From contig NZ_JAHFZZ010000038.1 of assembly GCF_018603905.1 (NCBI RefSeq), positions 25,901 to 89,900 on the forward strand: 64,000 nucleotides of DNA, in the 5' to 3' direction. Source of the stretch: Nonomuraea sp. NEAU-A123. Its GTDB lineage: Bacteria > Actinomycetota > Actinomycetes > Streptosporangiales > Streptosporangiaceae. Below the pieces are notes generated by a model that was given only the letters and a program-made list of their open reading frames with translations, made no database searches and had not been told where the DNA came from. Positions 1 to 8,618 of the stretch are shown piece after piece. The position numbers and the translations under genes were made by a program. Position 1 is the first letter of the stretch. Every line of letters begins with the position of its first letter.

Positions 1-201
1 CGCCCAGCTCAGCCCGGCCGCCCCCAGCGCGGCCCGCAGCGGCCGGACGCGCGGCAGGACGAGCACGATGAGCAGGTAGATCAGGACCGTGTAGAGCGCG
101 TCGCCCGCGTATTTGGCGAACGGGCCGTCCCACAGCAGCCGCACCCCCAGCCCGGCCACGACGGTGACAACGGCGGCGGCGAGTACGGGCCAGCGAGACA
201 T
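1..201 (-). CDS. DUF2809 family membrane protein (N-terminal part)
   Basis: The reverse strand from an ATG at 201 reads MSRWPVLAAAVVTVVAGLGV, then a short polar stretch with FAKYAGDALYTVLIYLLIV, and runs off the window start. The alternation of hydrophobic segments and the KYAGDALYT motif match the small DUF2809 integral membrane proteins, whose function is unknown. About 67 residues are visible; the C-terminal half lies outside the window. It is divergent from the ABC-F gene with only 28 nt between start codons, so both promoters are packed into a very short space. Confidence 0.72.
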   Translation of the reverse strand, partial: MSRWPVLAAAVVTVVAGLGVRLLWDGPFAKYAGDALYTVLIYLLIVLVLPRVRPLRAALGAAGLSWA

Positions 202-229
202 CCCGCTCACGTTAGTAGCATCGGCTTAC

Positions 230-1858
230 ATGAGCGCGACGATGGTGGTGAAGGACCTCGCGGCGGGGCACGGCGAGCGGGTCCTGTTCTCGGGCCTCGA
301 CCTGGTGGTGGCCCCCGGCGACGTCATCGGGCTCGTGGGGGCCAACGGCGCGGGCAAGTCCACGCTGCTGCGCCTGCTGGCCGGGCTCGACCGGCCCGAG
401 GAGGGTTCGGTACGCCTCAGCCCGGCCACGGCCACGGTCGGCCATCTGCCGCAGGAGCCGGAGCGCCGCCCCGGCGAGACGGTCGGGCGGTTCCTGGCCA
501 GGCGCACCGGCGTCGAGCGGGCGCAGCGGGAGCTCGACGAGGCCACCCAGGGCCTGGTCGACGAGCGGCCGGGCGCCGACGACGACTACAGCGTCGCACT
601 GGAGCGCTGGCTCGCGCTCGGCGGCGCCGATCTGGAGGAGCGGGCGGCGGAGATCGGGCTGCCGGTGGACCTGGAGCAGCCCATGACCTCGCTGTCCGGT
701 GGCCAGGCGGCCCGCGCGGGGCTGGCCTCGCTGCTGCTCAGCCGCTATGACCTGTTCCTGCTCGACGAGCCGACCAACGACCTCGACCTTGACGGGCTCG
801 ACCGGCTGGAGGGCTTCGTCCACGGCCTGAGGGCCGGCACGGTGGTGGTCAGTCACGACCGTGAGTTCCTGGCCAGGACCGTCACCAAGGTGCTGGAGCT
901 CGACCTGGCCCAGCAGCAGATCCGGCTGTACGGGGGCGGCTACCAGGCCTATCTGGACGAGCGCGAGGTGGCCAGGAGGCATGCCCGCGAGCGGTTCGAG
1001 GAGTACGCCGACACCCGCGCCCAGTTGGAGTCCCGGGCCAGGACGCAGCGGTCCTGGATGGAAAAGGGCGTCAGGAACGCCCGGCGCAAGGCGACCGACA
1101 ACGACAAGATCGGCCGCAACACCCGCATAGAGACAACAGAGAAGCAGGCCGGCAAGGCCCGCCAGTCGGAGAAGCTCATTGAGCGCCTCGAGGTGGTCGA
1201 GGAGCCGCGCAAGGAGTGGGAGCTGCGGATGGAGATCGCCGCCGCGCCCCGTTCCGGCGCGGTGGTGGCCACGCTGCGCGGCGCGGTGGTCAGGCGGGGC
1301 GCGTTCACGCTCGGGCCGGTCGATCTGGAGATCGGCTGGGCCGAGCGGGTGGCGATCACCGGGTCCAACGGCGCGGGCAAGACGACGTTGCTGGCCGCGC
1401 TGCTCGGGCGCACCCCGCTCGACGAGGGGCACGCCACGCTCGGCCCCGGCGTGGTGGTCGGCGAGGTGGACCAGGTCAGAGGGCTGTTCGAGGGCGAGGA
1501 ACCGCTGCTCGACGCGTTCGTCGCGCAGACGCCGGAGCTGCCGCCCGCCGAGGTGCGGACGCTGCTGGCGAAGTTCGGGCTGCGGGCCGCGCACGTGCTG
1601 CGGGCCGCCGACACGCTGTCGCCCGGCGAGCGTACCCGCGCGGCACTGGCCTTGTTGCAGGCCAGAGGCGTTAATCTGCTGGTGCTTGACGAACCGACGA
1701 ACCATCTCGATCTTCCCGCGATCGAGCAACTGGAGTCGGCCCTGTCGAGCTACCCGGGCACGCTGCTGCTGGTCACCCACGACCGGCGGATGCTCGACGC
1801 CGTTCACGTCGATCGCCGCCTGAGTGTGAGCGACGGGACGGTCCTTGAGCTCGCCTGA
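230..1858 (+). CDS. ABC-F family ATP-binding protein
   Basis: This protein of about 542 residues has two ABC ATPase domains and no membrane segment, the layout of ABC-F ribosome-associated ATPases (translation factors and antibiotic target protection proteins). Domain 1 has Walker A GANGAGKST near residue 38, signature LSGGQ near 154 and Walker B LLDEPTNDLDLD near 178. Domain 2 has GSNGAGKTT near 377, a divergent signature LSPGE near 462 and LDEPTNHLDL near 487. The inter-domain linker is rich in Arg and Lys. The frame is open further upstream, but ATG 230 is chosen because it places the first strand (MVVKDLAAGH) correctly; ATG 242 is also possible. No clear Shine-Dalgarno is seen, so the mRNA may be leaderless. 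Whether it gives antibiotic resistance cannot be told. Confidence 0.9.
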   Translation: MSATMVVKDLAAGHGERVLFSGLDLVVAPGDVIGLVGANGAGKSTLLRLLAGLDRPEEGSVRLSPATATVGHLPQEPERRPGETVGRFLARRTGVERAQRELDEATQGLVDERPGADDDYSVALERWLALGGADLEERAAEIGLPVDLEQPMTSLSGGQAARAGLASLLLSRYDLFLLDEPTNDLDLDGLDRLEGFVHGLRAGTVVVSHDREFLARTVTKVLELDLAQQQIRLYGGGYQAYLDEREVARRHARERFEEYADTRAQLESRARTQRSWMEKGVRNARRKATDNDKIGRNTRIETTEKQAGKARQSEKLIERLEVVEEPRKEWELRMEIAAAPRSGAVVATLRGAVVRRGAFTLGPVDLEIGWAERVAITGSNGAGKTTLLAALLGRTPLDEGHATLGPGVVVGEVDQVRGLFEGEEPLLDAFVAQTPELPPAEVRTLLAKFGLRAAHVLRAADTLSPGERTRAALALLQARGVNLLVLDEPTNHLDLPAIEQLESALSSYPGTLLLVTHDRRMLDAVHVDRRLSVSDGTVLELA

Positions 1859-1976
1859 AAATTTACACCGCCCAAGGAAACGAAGGTGAAACAATTTTCC
1901 GGCACTCGTTGACACGCAGTGTTCGTATGGTGTGCCTTTCTCTACACAGGAAACCCCCGCCTGAAGGTGAGGCACA
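1859..1976 (+). promoter_or_regulatory. promoter region of the ABC importer operon
   Basis: This 118-nt gap is clearly more AT-rich than its flanks and precedes a six-kilobase operon. A TTGACA hexamer stands at 1909-1914, but no convincing -10 lies 16-18 nt further on (TATGGT at 1926 is too close). A GAAGGTGAGG ribosome-binding stretch ends 7 nt before the ATG at 1977. The promoter assignment is inferred. Confidence 0.35.
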
Positions 1977-3788
1977 ATGAGGAAATGGTTCGCACGCCTG
2001 GCTCTGCTGGGCGTAGCGGTATTAGTTGCAGGTCAGGGCCAGGCGGCCCAAGCTGCGGAACCGGCAGCGGGGAAGAAGATCGTCCGCATCGGCGCGACAC
2101 AGTCGATTGACTCGATGAACCCCTTCCTGGCGGTCAGGCTGGTCTCGTCGGCGGTCCAGCGTGAGATCTACAGCTTCCTGACCGTGCCCGACCCCAAGAC
2201 GCTGAAGCCCAGCCCGGACCTGGCCGAGTCGTGGACGACCGCGCCCGACGGGCTCACGTGGACGTTCAAGATCCGCAGCGCCAAGTGGTCCGACGGTCAG
2301 CCGATCACGGCCGAGGACGCGGCCTGGACGTTCAACAAGGTCATGACCGACGAGGCGGCCAAGACCGCCAACGGCCCGGCCGTCGAGAACTTCGAGAGCG
2401 TCACGGCCAACGGCCAGGACCTGGTCATCAAGACCAAGGCTCCGCAGGCGTCCATGCTGGAGAACCCGATCCCGATCATGCCCAAGCATGTCTGGGAGAA
2501 GGTCACCGACATCGCCAAGTACGAGGCCGACGTCTACCCGGCCGTGGGGAGCGGGCCGTACATCGCGGTCGAGCACAAGAAGGACCAGTACGTCAAGCTC
2601 AAGGCCAACCCCAACTACTGGCTGGGCAAGCCCAAGATCGACGAACTGCAGTTCATCTTCTACGACAACCCGCAGGCCGCCATCGCGGGCCTGAAGAAGG
2701 GTGACGTCGACCTGATCGGCCGCATGACGCCGCCGGACTTCGAGTCGATCAAGGGCGACCCCAACATCGAGCAGTGGAACACGCAGGGCCGCCGCGCCGC
2801 GTACCTGGAGATCAACCACGGCGCCACCACCACGGACAACAAGCCCGTCGGCGACGGTCACCCCGCGCTGCAGGACCCGAAGGTGCGCACCGCACTGCAC
2901 TACGCGATCGACAAGCAGAAGCTGGCCGACGAGGTGCAGGGCGGCCTGGCCAAGCCCGCCGACGGCTCGATCATCCCGCCGTTGTACAAGGAATTCTTCT
3001 GGGAGGCCACGGGCGACCAGAAGATCACCTACGACGTCGCCAAGGCCAACAAGATCCTCGACGACGCGGGTTACAAGAAGGGCGCCGACGGCGTCCGTAC
3101 GATGCCCGACGGCAAGAAGAAGCTGGAGTTCCGCTTCAGCATCCACACCGACACCCCGATCGAGGACAAGCTCGCCGAATACCTGACGGGCTTCTTCAAG
3201 GAGATCGGCGTCACGCTGACCACGGTGAAGCTCGACTCCAGCAAGTTCGGTGAGGAGACGGGCGTCACGGGGCTGTTCGACATCGCGATCAGCGGCTGGT
3301 CGGTCAACCCCGACCCCGAAGAGGTCCTGGCCACGCACCTGTGCAGCCGCAGGCCCACCGCGACGGGCGAGGGCGGCGGCACCGAGTCGTTCTACTGCGA
3401 CCCGACCTTCGAGAAGCTCTACCAGGAGCAGCTCAAGGAGCTCGACCGGCCCAAGCGCGTCGAGATCATCAAGAAGATGCAGGAGCGCCTCTACACCGAC
3501 GCTCCGGTGATCGCCATCTACTACCCGAACGACCTTGAGGGCTACCGCAAGGACCGGATCACCAGCATCACCCCGGTCCCCGAGGACAAGGGCCTGATCT
3601 ACGGCGGCAGCAGCGGCTATCCGTTCTACGCCATGGACGTCAAGGCCACCGCCACCGCGGGGTCCGCCGCCGACGGCGGCTCCAACACCGGCCTCATCGC
3701 CGGCGTGGTCGGCGGTGTCGTGGTCATCGGCCTCGCCGCGTTCTTCCTGACCCGGCGGCGTAAGAGCGTCGCCGACGAGCGCGAATGA
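1977..3788 (+). CDS. extracellular substrate-binding protein, family 5 (peptide/nickel type), membrane-anchored
   Basis: This 603-residue protein is the solute receptor of the importer encoded downstream. It begins with a Sec signal peptide (MRKWFARLALLGVAVLVAG, AxA near residues 30-34) and then follows the family 5 pattern (IDSMNPFLAVRL; SGPYIAVEHKKDQYVKLKAN; RTALHYAIDKQKLAD). It has no lipobox cysteine. Instead a hydrophobic helix near residues 571-590 is followed by a basic tail LTRRRKSVADERE, so it is probably held to the membrane by a C-terminal anchor. The ATG has a good ribosome-binding site, and its stop overlaps the next start by 4 nt (ATGA). The substrate could be an oligopeptide or another small organic solute; the sequence does not decide. 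Confidence 0.92.
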   Translation: MRKWFARLALLGVAVLVAGQGQAAQAAEPAAGKKIVRIGATQSIDSMNPFLAVRLVSSAVQREIYSFLTVPDPKTLKPSPDLAESWTTAPDGLTWTFKIRSAKWSDGQPITAEDAAWTFNKVMTDEAAKTANGPAVENFESVTANGQDLVIKTKAPQASMLENPIPIMPKHVWEKVTDIAKYEADVYPAVGSGPYIAVEHKKDQYVKLKANPNYWLGKPKIDELQFIFYDNPQAAIAGLKKGDVDLIGRMTPPDFESIKGDPNIEQWNTQGRRAAYLEINHGATTTDNKPVGDGHPALQDPKVRTALHYAIDKQKLADEVQGGLAKPADGSIIPPLYKEFFWEATGDQKITYDVAKANKILDDAGYKKGADGVRTMPDGKKKLEFRFSIHTDTPIEDKLAEYLTGFFKEIGVTLTTVKLDSSKFGEETGVTGLFDIAISGWSVNPDPEEVLATHLCSRRPTATGEGGGTESFYCDPTFEKLYQEQLKELDRPKRVEIIKKMQERLYTDAPVIAIYYPNDLEGYRKDRITSITPVPEDKGLIYGGSSGYPFYAMDVKATATAGSAADGGSNTGLIAGVVGGVVVIGLAAFFLTRRRKSVADERE

Positions 3789-4837
3789 CAACTCCGCTCG
3801 AAGCGGCAGAGCCCGCCGTCCAGGCGGCGGGCTCTGGTGACGACCGCCCCGCCTACCGCGGCACGCTGAAGTACGCGCTGTCGAAGGTCGGCGGGGCGTT
3901 GTTCAGCATCGCCATGGTGATCGTCGGAACGTTCTTCGTGTTCCGGCTGCTGCCCGGCGACCCCGTGCGCAACCTCGCGCAGGGCCGCAACATGACCCCG
4001 ACGCAGCTCGCCCTGGAACGGCACCGGCTCGGCCTGGACAAGTCGCTGATCGACCAGTTCTTCGACTTCGTCGGCAAGACGCTCCACTTCGACCTCGGCA
4101 CGTCGTACGAGTACAAGCGACCGGTCCTCGAGCTCATCGGCGAGCGATTCCCCGCGACGCTGCTGCTCGCGGGCGGGGGTCTGGTCATCGCGGTCAGCCT
4201 GGGGATCTGGCAGGGCGCGCGGGCCGGATGGCAGCGCGGCAGCCGCTTCGACCGGGTCTCCACGGGCGTCTCGCTGGTGCTGTGGTCCATGCCGACGTTC
4301 TGGCTGGGGCTGCTCCTGCTCATGGTGTTCGGCGTCGGGATCGGGCCGATTCCCGGCCTCTTCCCGACCCGGGGCATCGAGAGCGTGGACGCGCCCGACG
4401 GCTTCGCTTACGTGCTCGACGTGGCCAACCACATGGTGCTGCCGTGCCTGACCCTGGTGGCCGTGGTCTACGCCCAATATCTGCTGGTCATGCGGTCGTC
4501 GCTGCTGGAGGAGGTCGGCCAGGACTACGTGAACGTGGCCCGCGCCAAGGGCCTGCGCGACGAGGAGGTCCGGCGCCGTCACGCGGTCCCCAACGCGCTG
4601 CTGCCCACGGTGACCCTGGTCTTCATGCGCATCGGCTTCGTGGTCGGCGGCGCGGTCACCGTGGAGACCATCTACAGCTGGCCCGGGCTCGGGCAGTTGT
4701 TCTACGAGGCGATCAGAGTGCCTGACTTCACCCTCATGCAGGGCACGTTCATGCTGATCACCGTGTCGGTGATCCTCATGAACACGCTGGCCGACGTGGT
4801 CTACCACATCATCGACCCGAGAGTGAGGTCGGCATGA
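3785..4837 (+). CDS. ABC transporter permease, DppB/OppB-like
   Basis: First permease of the importer, 350 residues with about six membrane helices. The N-terminal region has the family pattern FFVFRLLPGDPVRNLAQGR near residues 45-65. The EAA loop that contacts the ATPase is visible near residues 240-270 (EEVGQDYVNVARAKGLRDEE). A cytosolic leader of about 30 residues rich in Ala and Glu precedes the first helix, slightly longer than usual. It overlaps its neighbours by 4 nt on both sides, so translation of the whole operon is coupled. It pairs with the DppC-like permease to form the channel. Confidence 0.93.
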   Translation: MTTPLEAAEPAVQAAGSGDDRPAYRGTLKYALSKVGGALFSIAMVIVGTFFVFRLLPGDPVRNLAQGRNMTPTQLALERHRLGLDKSLIDQFFDFVGKTLHFDLGTSYEYKRPVLELIGERFPATLLLAGGGLVIAVSLGIWQGARAGWQRGSRFDRVSTGVSLVLWSMPTFWLGLLLLMVFGVGIGPIPGLFPTRGIESVDAPDGFAYVLDVANHMVLPCLTLVAVVYAQYLLVMRSSLLEEVGQDYVNVARAKGLRDEEVRRRHAVPNALLPTVTLVFMRIGFVVGGAVTVETIYSWPGLGQLFYEAIRVPDFTLMQGTFMLITVSVILMNTLADVVYHIIDPRVRSA

Positions 4838-5718
4838 GCTCGGTGGCCACGTCCCGCAGACGACTGGCGTTCAGCCGCTTCTGGGGGAGCTTCCGTCAGG
4901 AGCGGGCCGGAATGGCCGGGCTGGTGCTGCTCGTCGTCGCCGTGGTGCTCGCGCTGGTCGCGCCGCTGTTCATCGACGACAGCGTGACCAGCGTGGTGCG
5001 CGCCACAGGCAAGCCGTGGGCGGCGCCGAGCCTGGACCATCCGTTCGGCACCGACGAGTCCGGCCGCTCCATCCTGCTGATGGTCTGGTGGGGCTCGCGT
5101 ACGTCACTGCTCATCGGCTTCCTCGCCGCCCTGCTGAGCATCGTGATCGGCATGGTCGTCGGCATCGCCGCCGGCCACTTCCGCGGCTGGATCGGCGCCG
5201 TGCTCATGCGGGTCACCGACTGGTTCCTGGTGCTGCCCTCGTTGATCACGGCCCTGGTGCTGGCGGCCATCCTGGGCGGTAGCACCTTGACGATCATCAT
5301 GGCGATCGGGGTCACGACCTGGCCGTCGACCGCGCGGCTGATCAGGGCGCAGACACTGAGCGTCGAGGCCAGGCCGTACATCGAGCGGTCCAAGGCGCTC
5401 GGCGGCGGGCACTGGCACATCACGACCAAGCACGTGCTGCCGAACGTGGCGCCGCTGCTGCTCGCGAGCACCACACTGGAGGTGGCCAGCGCGATCGTCA
5501 CGGAGTCCACGCTGGCCTTCCTCGGCGTCAGCTCGAACAAGACCTCCTGGGGCACGATGCTGCGCGCGTCCTACGACTTCGGTGCCCCCACCAAAGGCGC
5601 GTGGTGGTACATCCTCATCCCCGGCCTGTGCATCCTCGCCGTCGTCATGGCGTTCACGCTGGTGGGGCGCGCGCTGGAGGCCGTGCTCAACCCGCGACTC
5701 AGGAAGGCGGGCGCATGA
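4834..5718 (+). CDS. ABC transporter permease, DppC/OppC-like
   Basis: Second permease, 294 residues. It has an N-terminal OppC-type helix (AGMAGLVLLVVAVVLALVAP) followed by an extracellular loop ending in HPFGTDESGRSI, the family signature before the permease core. The EAA loop lies near residues 175-205 (SVEARPYIERSKALGGGHW). It starts in an ATGA overlap with the upstream permease and ends in another ATGA overlap with the ATPase gene. Domain order and length are normal for the family. Confidence 0.93.
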   Translation: MSSVATSRRRLAFSRFWGSFRQERAGMAGLVLLVVAVVLALVAPLFIDDSVTSVVRATGKPWAAPSLDHPFGTDESGRSILLMVWWGSRTSLLIGFLAALLSIVIGMVVGIAAGHFRGWIGAVLMRVTDWFLVLPSLITALVLAAILGGSTLTIIMAIGVTTWPSTARLIRAQTLSVEARPYIERSKALGGGHWHITTKHVLPNVAPLLLASTTLEVASAIVTESTLAFLGVSSNKTSWGTMLRASYDFGAPTKGAWWYILIPGLCILAVVMAFTLVGRALEAVLNPRLRKAGA

Positions 5719-6689
5719 GCTTGCTCGAACTCGACGACCTGTCGGTGACGTACCGGATCGCCTCGGGCGAGGTGCCCGCCGTGCGCGGAGTGTCGCTGAA
5801 GCTGGACTCGGGTGCCGCGCTCGGTGTCGCGGGCGAGTCAGGATCCGGCAAGTCGACGCTGGCCATGGCACTGCTGCGGCTGCTGCCACGGGACGCCCGC
5901 GTCGGGGGCCGGATCCTGCTCGACGGCGACGACGTGCTCGCGATGAAGTGGGGCCGGCTGCGTGCGGTCCGCTGGGCGGAGGCGTCGATCGTCTTCCAGG
6001 GCGCCCAGCACGGCCTCAACCCGGTGCAACGGATCGGTGACCAGATCGCCGAGCCCCTGTTCGTCCACGGCCAGGCCGACCCGCGGCAGGCCCGCAAGCG
6101 CGTGGCGGAGCTGCTGGAGCAGGTCGGGATGCCCACCTGGCGAGCCCGCAGCTACCCGCACGAGCTCTCCGGCGGCCAGCGGCAGCGCGTGATGATCGCG
6201 ATGGCGCTGGCCTGCTCGCCGCGGCTGATCATCGCCGACGAGCCGACGACCGCGCTCGATGTGATGGTCCAGGCCCAGGTACTGACCTTGATCAAGGAAC
6301 TGATCGCCGAGCAGAGCATCTCGCTGGTCATGATCTCGCACGACCTCTCGGTGCTCGCCGACGTCTGCGACCAGCTCGCGGTCATGTACGCCGGCCGTGT
6401 CGTGGAGAACGGCCCGTCGCGCGAGGTGTTCCACGAGGCGAAACACCCCTACACGCGGGCACTGGCGGCGGCCTTCCCCACGGTCGGCGACCCGGTGTCG
6501 CGGCTGGCGCCCAAGGGTCTCGGCGGCGATCCGCCGGACCCGATGGACCTGCCCACCGGCTGCTCGTTCCATCCGCGCTGCCCGGTGGCGCTGGAGGAGT
6601 GCGCGACCCTCGATGTCGGGCTCTGGCCCGCGGGCGACAGACGTACCGCCGCCTGCGTGCACGTACGGGCGAAGGAGGAGGCCTCATGA
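5715..6689 (+). CDS. ABC transporter ATP-binding protein, DppD/OppD-like
   Basis: First ATPase of the importer, 324 residues from ATG 5715. Walker A GESGSGKST lies near residue 40, Q-loop VFQGAQHGLNP near 95, signature LSGGQRQR near 151 and Walker B IIADEPTTALD near 172. The C-terminal oligopeptide-transporter extension with CSFHPRCP near 283 and two further cysteines is typical of a family that can hold a metal cluster there. Start and stop each overlap the neighbouring genes by 4 nt. Longer in-frame starts upstream are rejected because they lie inside the permease gene. Confidence 0.93.
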   Translation: MSLLELDDLSVTYRIASGEVPAVRGVSLKLDSGAALGVAGESGSGKSTLAMALLRLLPRDARVGGRILLDGDDVLAMKWGRLRAVRWAEASIVFQGAQHGLNPVQRIGDQIAEPLFVHGQADPRQARKRVAELLEQVGMPTWRARSYPHELSGGQRQRVMIAMALACSPRLIIADEPTTALDVMVQAQVLTLIKELIAEQSISLVMISHDLSVLADVCDQLAVMYAGRVVENGPSREVFHEAKHPYTRALAAAFPTVGDPVSRLAPKGLGGDPPDPMDLPTGCSFHPRCPVALEECATLDVGLWPAGDRRTAACVHVRAKEEAS

Positions 6690-7690
6690 TCGAGACGGAG
6701 ACGTCCTCGGACACCGTCGACACGGCGCACCACACCCTGCTGGAGGCCCGTGACCTGCACGTGGAGTTCCCCTCGCGCGGGCGGCGGGCCCGTGCGGTCG
6801 ACGGGGTGAACCTGTCGATCGGCGCGGGCGAGATCGTGGCGCTCGTCGGCGAGTCCGGCTGCGGCAAGACCACGCTGGCGCGCACGCTGATGGGCCTGGA
6901 ACGTCCTACCTCGGGCTCCGTCGTGTACGACGGGACGGCGCTGGACTACCGCTCCAAGGCGCTCAAGGCGTACCGGAAGATCGTCCAGCTCGTCCTTCAG
7001 GACCCGATGGGCTCGCTGAACCCACGGCACACCGTCTACGAGGCGGTCGCCGAGGGCCCGCGCATCCACGGCCTGTCCGGCGAGCGGGAGATCGTGGCCG
7101 AGGCGCTGTCCAGAGCCGGGCTGCGGCCTCCTGAGCGGTTCTTCCTGCGCTATCCGCACGAGCTGTCGGGCGGGCAGCGCCAGCGGGTGGTCATCGCCGG
7201 GGCGCTGGCCCTGAACCCCAAGGTGCTGGTCGCCGACGAGCCGGTGGCCTCGCTCGACGCCTCGGTGCGGGGCGAGATCCTCGCGCTGCTGCTCAAGCTC
7301 CGCGCGGACCTGGGCCTGTCGGCGCTGGTCGTCACCCACGACCTCGGCCTGGCCTGGAACATCGCTGACCGGGTCGCGGTCATGTACCTCGGCAGGATCG
7401 TCGAGTCGGGCCCGGTCGAGCAGGTGCTGACCGCTCCCCGGCACCCGTACACGCAGGCCCTGCTGTCGGTGCTGCCGGAGTCGCCCGAGCGGATCGTGCT
7501 GACCGGCGAGCCGCCGGACCCGACGCGGATCCCGGGCGGCTGCCGCTTCCACGCCCGCTGCCAGGTGCTCGCCTCCGGCAAGGCGGCCGAGGCGGGCGTG
7601 GACGCCAAGTGCCGGTCGGAGCTGCTCGACATCCTGCCCGCCACCGCGGCGGCGCAGGCGGCCTGCCACTACGCGGAGCTCAGCGCTTGA
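6686..7690 (+). CDS. ABC transporter ATP-binding protein, DppF/OppF-like
   Basis: Second ATPase, 334 residues, last gene of the operon. Walker A GESGCGKTT is near residue 55, signature LSGGQRQR near 160, and Walker B VADEPVASLD near 183. The C-terminal cysteine motif CRFHARC is near 286. The ATG at 6686 has a strong GGAGGAGG ribosome-binding site inside the previous gene. About 20 residues precede the ABC fold (MIETETSSDTVDTAHHT), a little longer than usual. It converges on the NmrA-type gene with only 36 nt between stop codons. Confidence 0.92.
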   Translation: MIETETSSDTVDTAHHTLLEARDLHVEFPSRGRRARAVDGVNLSIGAGEIVALVGESGCGKTTLARTLMGLERPTSGSVVYDGTALDYRSKALKAYRKIVQLVLQDPMGSLNPRHTVYEAVAEGPRIHGLSGEREIVAEALSRAGLRPPERFFLRYPHELSGGQRQRVVIAGALALNPKVLVADEPVASLDASVRGEILALLLKLRADLGLSALVVTHDLGLAWNIADRVAVMYLGRIVESGPVEQVLTAPRHPYTQALLSVLPESPERIVLTGEPPDPTRIPGGCRFHARCQVLASGKAAEAGVDAKCRSELLDILPATAAAQAACHYAELSA

Positions 7691-7726
7691 GCTGAGCTGC
7701 GCGGAGCCGCTTGAGCTGCCCGGCGC

Positions 7727-8551
7727 TCAGCGCTTGAACGCCGCGGCGTGCTCGGCGGCCCACTGGGCGAAGGAACGCGGTGCCCGGCCGGTGACCTGCT
7801 CGACGGCCGGGACCACCGTGTAGCCGATCTCGGGGGTGTCGCCGAGCGCGCCGATGAGGAACTCGATCGTCTCCGGCCCCATGCCGTCGGCGCGCCACTT
7901 GGCGCGGGCCTCGTCCTCGGAGAGCTCGACGAAGCGGATCTCCTGGCCGACGGCCTCGCTGAGGATGCGCACCTTCTCCGTGGTGGTGATGGCCTGGGGC
8001 CCGGTCAGCGTGTACGTCCTGCCCGCGTGGCCGTCGCCCGTCAGCACGGTGGCCGCCACGGCGGCGATGTCGCGCTCGTGCACCATGGCGCTGAGCCGGC
8101 CGCCGAACGGCTCCCTGATGACCCCTTCGGCCTTGATCGTCTGAGCCCACCATTGCAGCGTGTTGGACATGAACTCGACCGGCGCCAGCAGCGTCCACTC
8201 CAGCTCACTGGCGGCCAGGGCCTGCTCCAGCGGGCCGTCGGCGCGCCCGCCCAGGACGGTGACCTTGCGCACGCCCGACTTGGCGGCCAGCGCCACGAGC
8301 TGCTCGCCGGTCTTCAGCGGCGCGTAGTCGTCGCCCGCGAAGTTGATGAGATGCACGGCCTCGACGCCCTCGAAGGCGGTCATGAGGCTGTCCGGCACGG
8401 CCAGGTCCCCGGCGACGACCTCCACACCCTCGGGCAGGCCGGCCTTGGCCGGGTCGCGGGTCAGGGCACGCACCTGGTGCCCGTTCCGGGCGAGCTCGTC
8501 GACGATGAGGCGGCCGACGGTCCCGGTGGCACCGGTGACGAGGATCGTCAT
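7727..8551 (-). CDS. NmrA/SDR-type NAD(P)H-binding protein
   Basis: This atypical short-chain dehydrogenase of about 274 residues resembles the NmrA / QOR2 quinone reductase group. The Rossmann motif is at the very N-terminus (MTILVTGATGTVGRLIVDEL). An NADP-preferring Arg appears in VRALTRDPAKAG, and a C-terminal region QVTGRAPRSFAQWAAEHAAAF is shared by proteins of this class. There is no YxxxK pair in the canonical place, as expected for NmrA-like members. ATG 8551 is chosen because GAAGGAGCC precedes it; a longer frame begins at 8599. The gene is monocistronic with a palindrome upstream at 8579-8594. The substrate is unknown. Confidence 0.85.
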   Translation of the reverse strand: MTILVTGATGTVGRLIVDELARNGHQVRALTRDPAKAGLPEGVEVVAGDLAVPDSLMTAFEGVEAVHLINFAGDDYAPLKTGEQLVALAAKSGVRKVTVLGGRADGPLEQALAASELEWTLLAPVEFMSNTLQWWAQTIKAEGVIREPFGGRLSAMVHERDIAAVAATVLTGDGHAGRTYTLTGPQAITTTEKVRILSEAVGQEIRFVELSEDEARAKWRADGMGPETIEFLIGALGDTPEIGYTVVPAVEQVTGRAPRSFAQWAAEHAAAFKR

Positions 8552-8578
8552 GACAGGCTCCTTCTGGCATTTATGCGG

Positions 8579-8594
8579 AACGGAACGTTCGGTT
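8579..8594. promoter_or_regulatory. candidate operator palindrome upstream of the NmrA-type gene
   Basis: AACGGAAC/GTTCGGTT is a 16-nt palindrome with a single mismatched pair. It lies 28 nt before the NmrA-type start codon and is followed by a related half, CAGAACGG, at 8605. This is the size expected for a TetR/HxlR-type operator. The binding protein is unknown. Confidence 0.4.
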
Positions 8595-8618
8595 CTCACT
8601 CTACCAGAACGGAATGCT

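Noticed and set aside
1909..1931. TTGACA with TATGGT as a sigma-70 promoter
   Set aside because: Spacing is only 11 nt, so the pair cannot be a normal promoter; listed only as part of the regulatory gap.
212..1975. 587-codon minus-strand frame opposite the ABC-F gene
   Set aside because: It is the antisense of ABC-F, whose Walker and signature motifs are intact on the + strand.
7679..7737. Repeated GCTCAGCGCTTGA at the convergent ends of the importer and NmrA genes
   Set aside because: Only two copies, both covering gene ends; too little to call a terminator or functional repeat.
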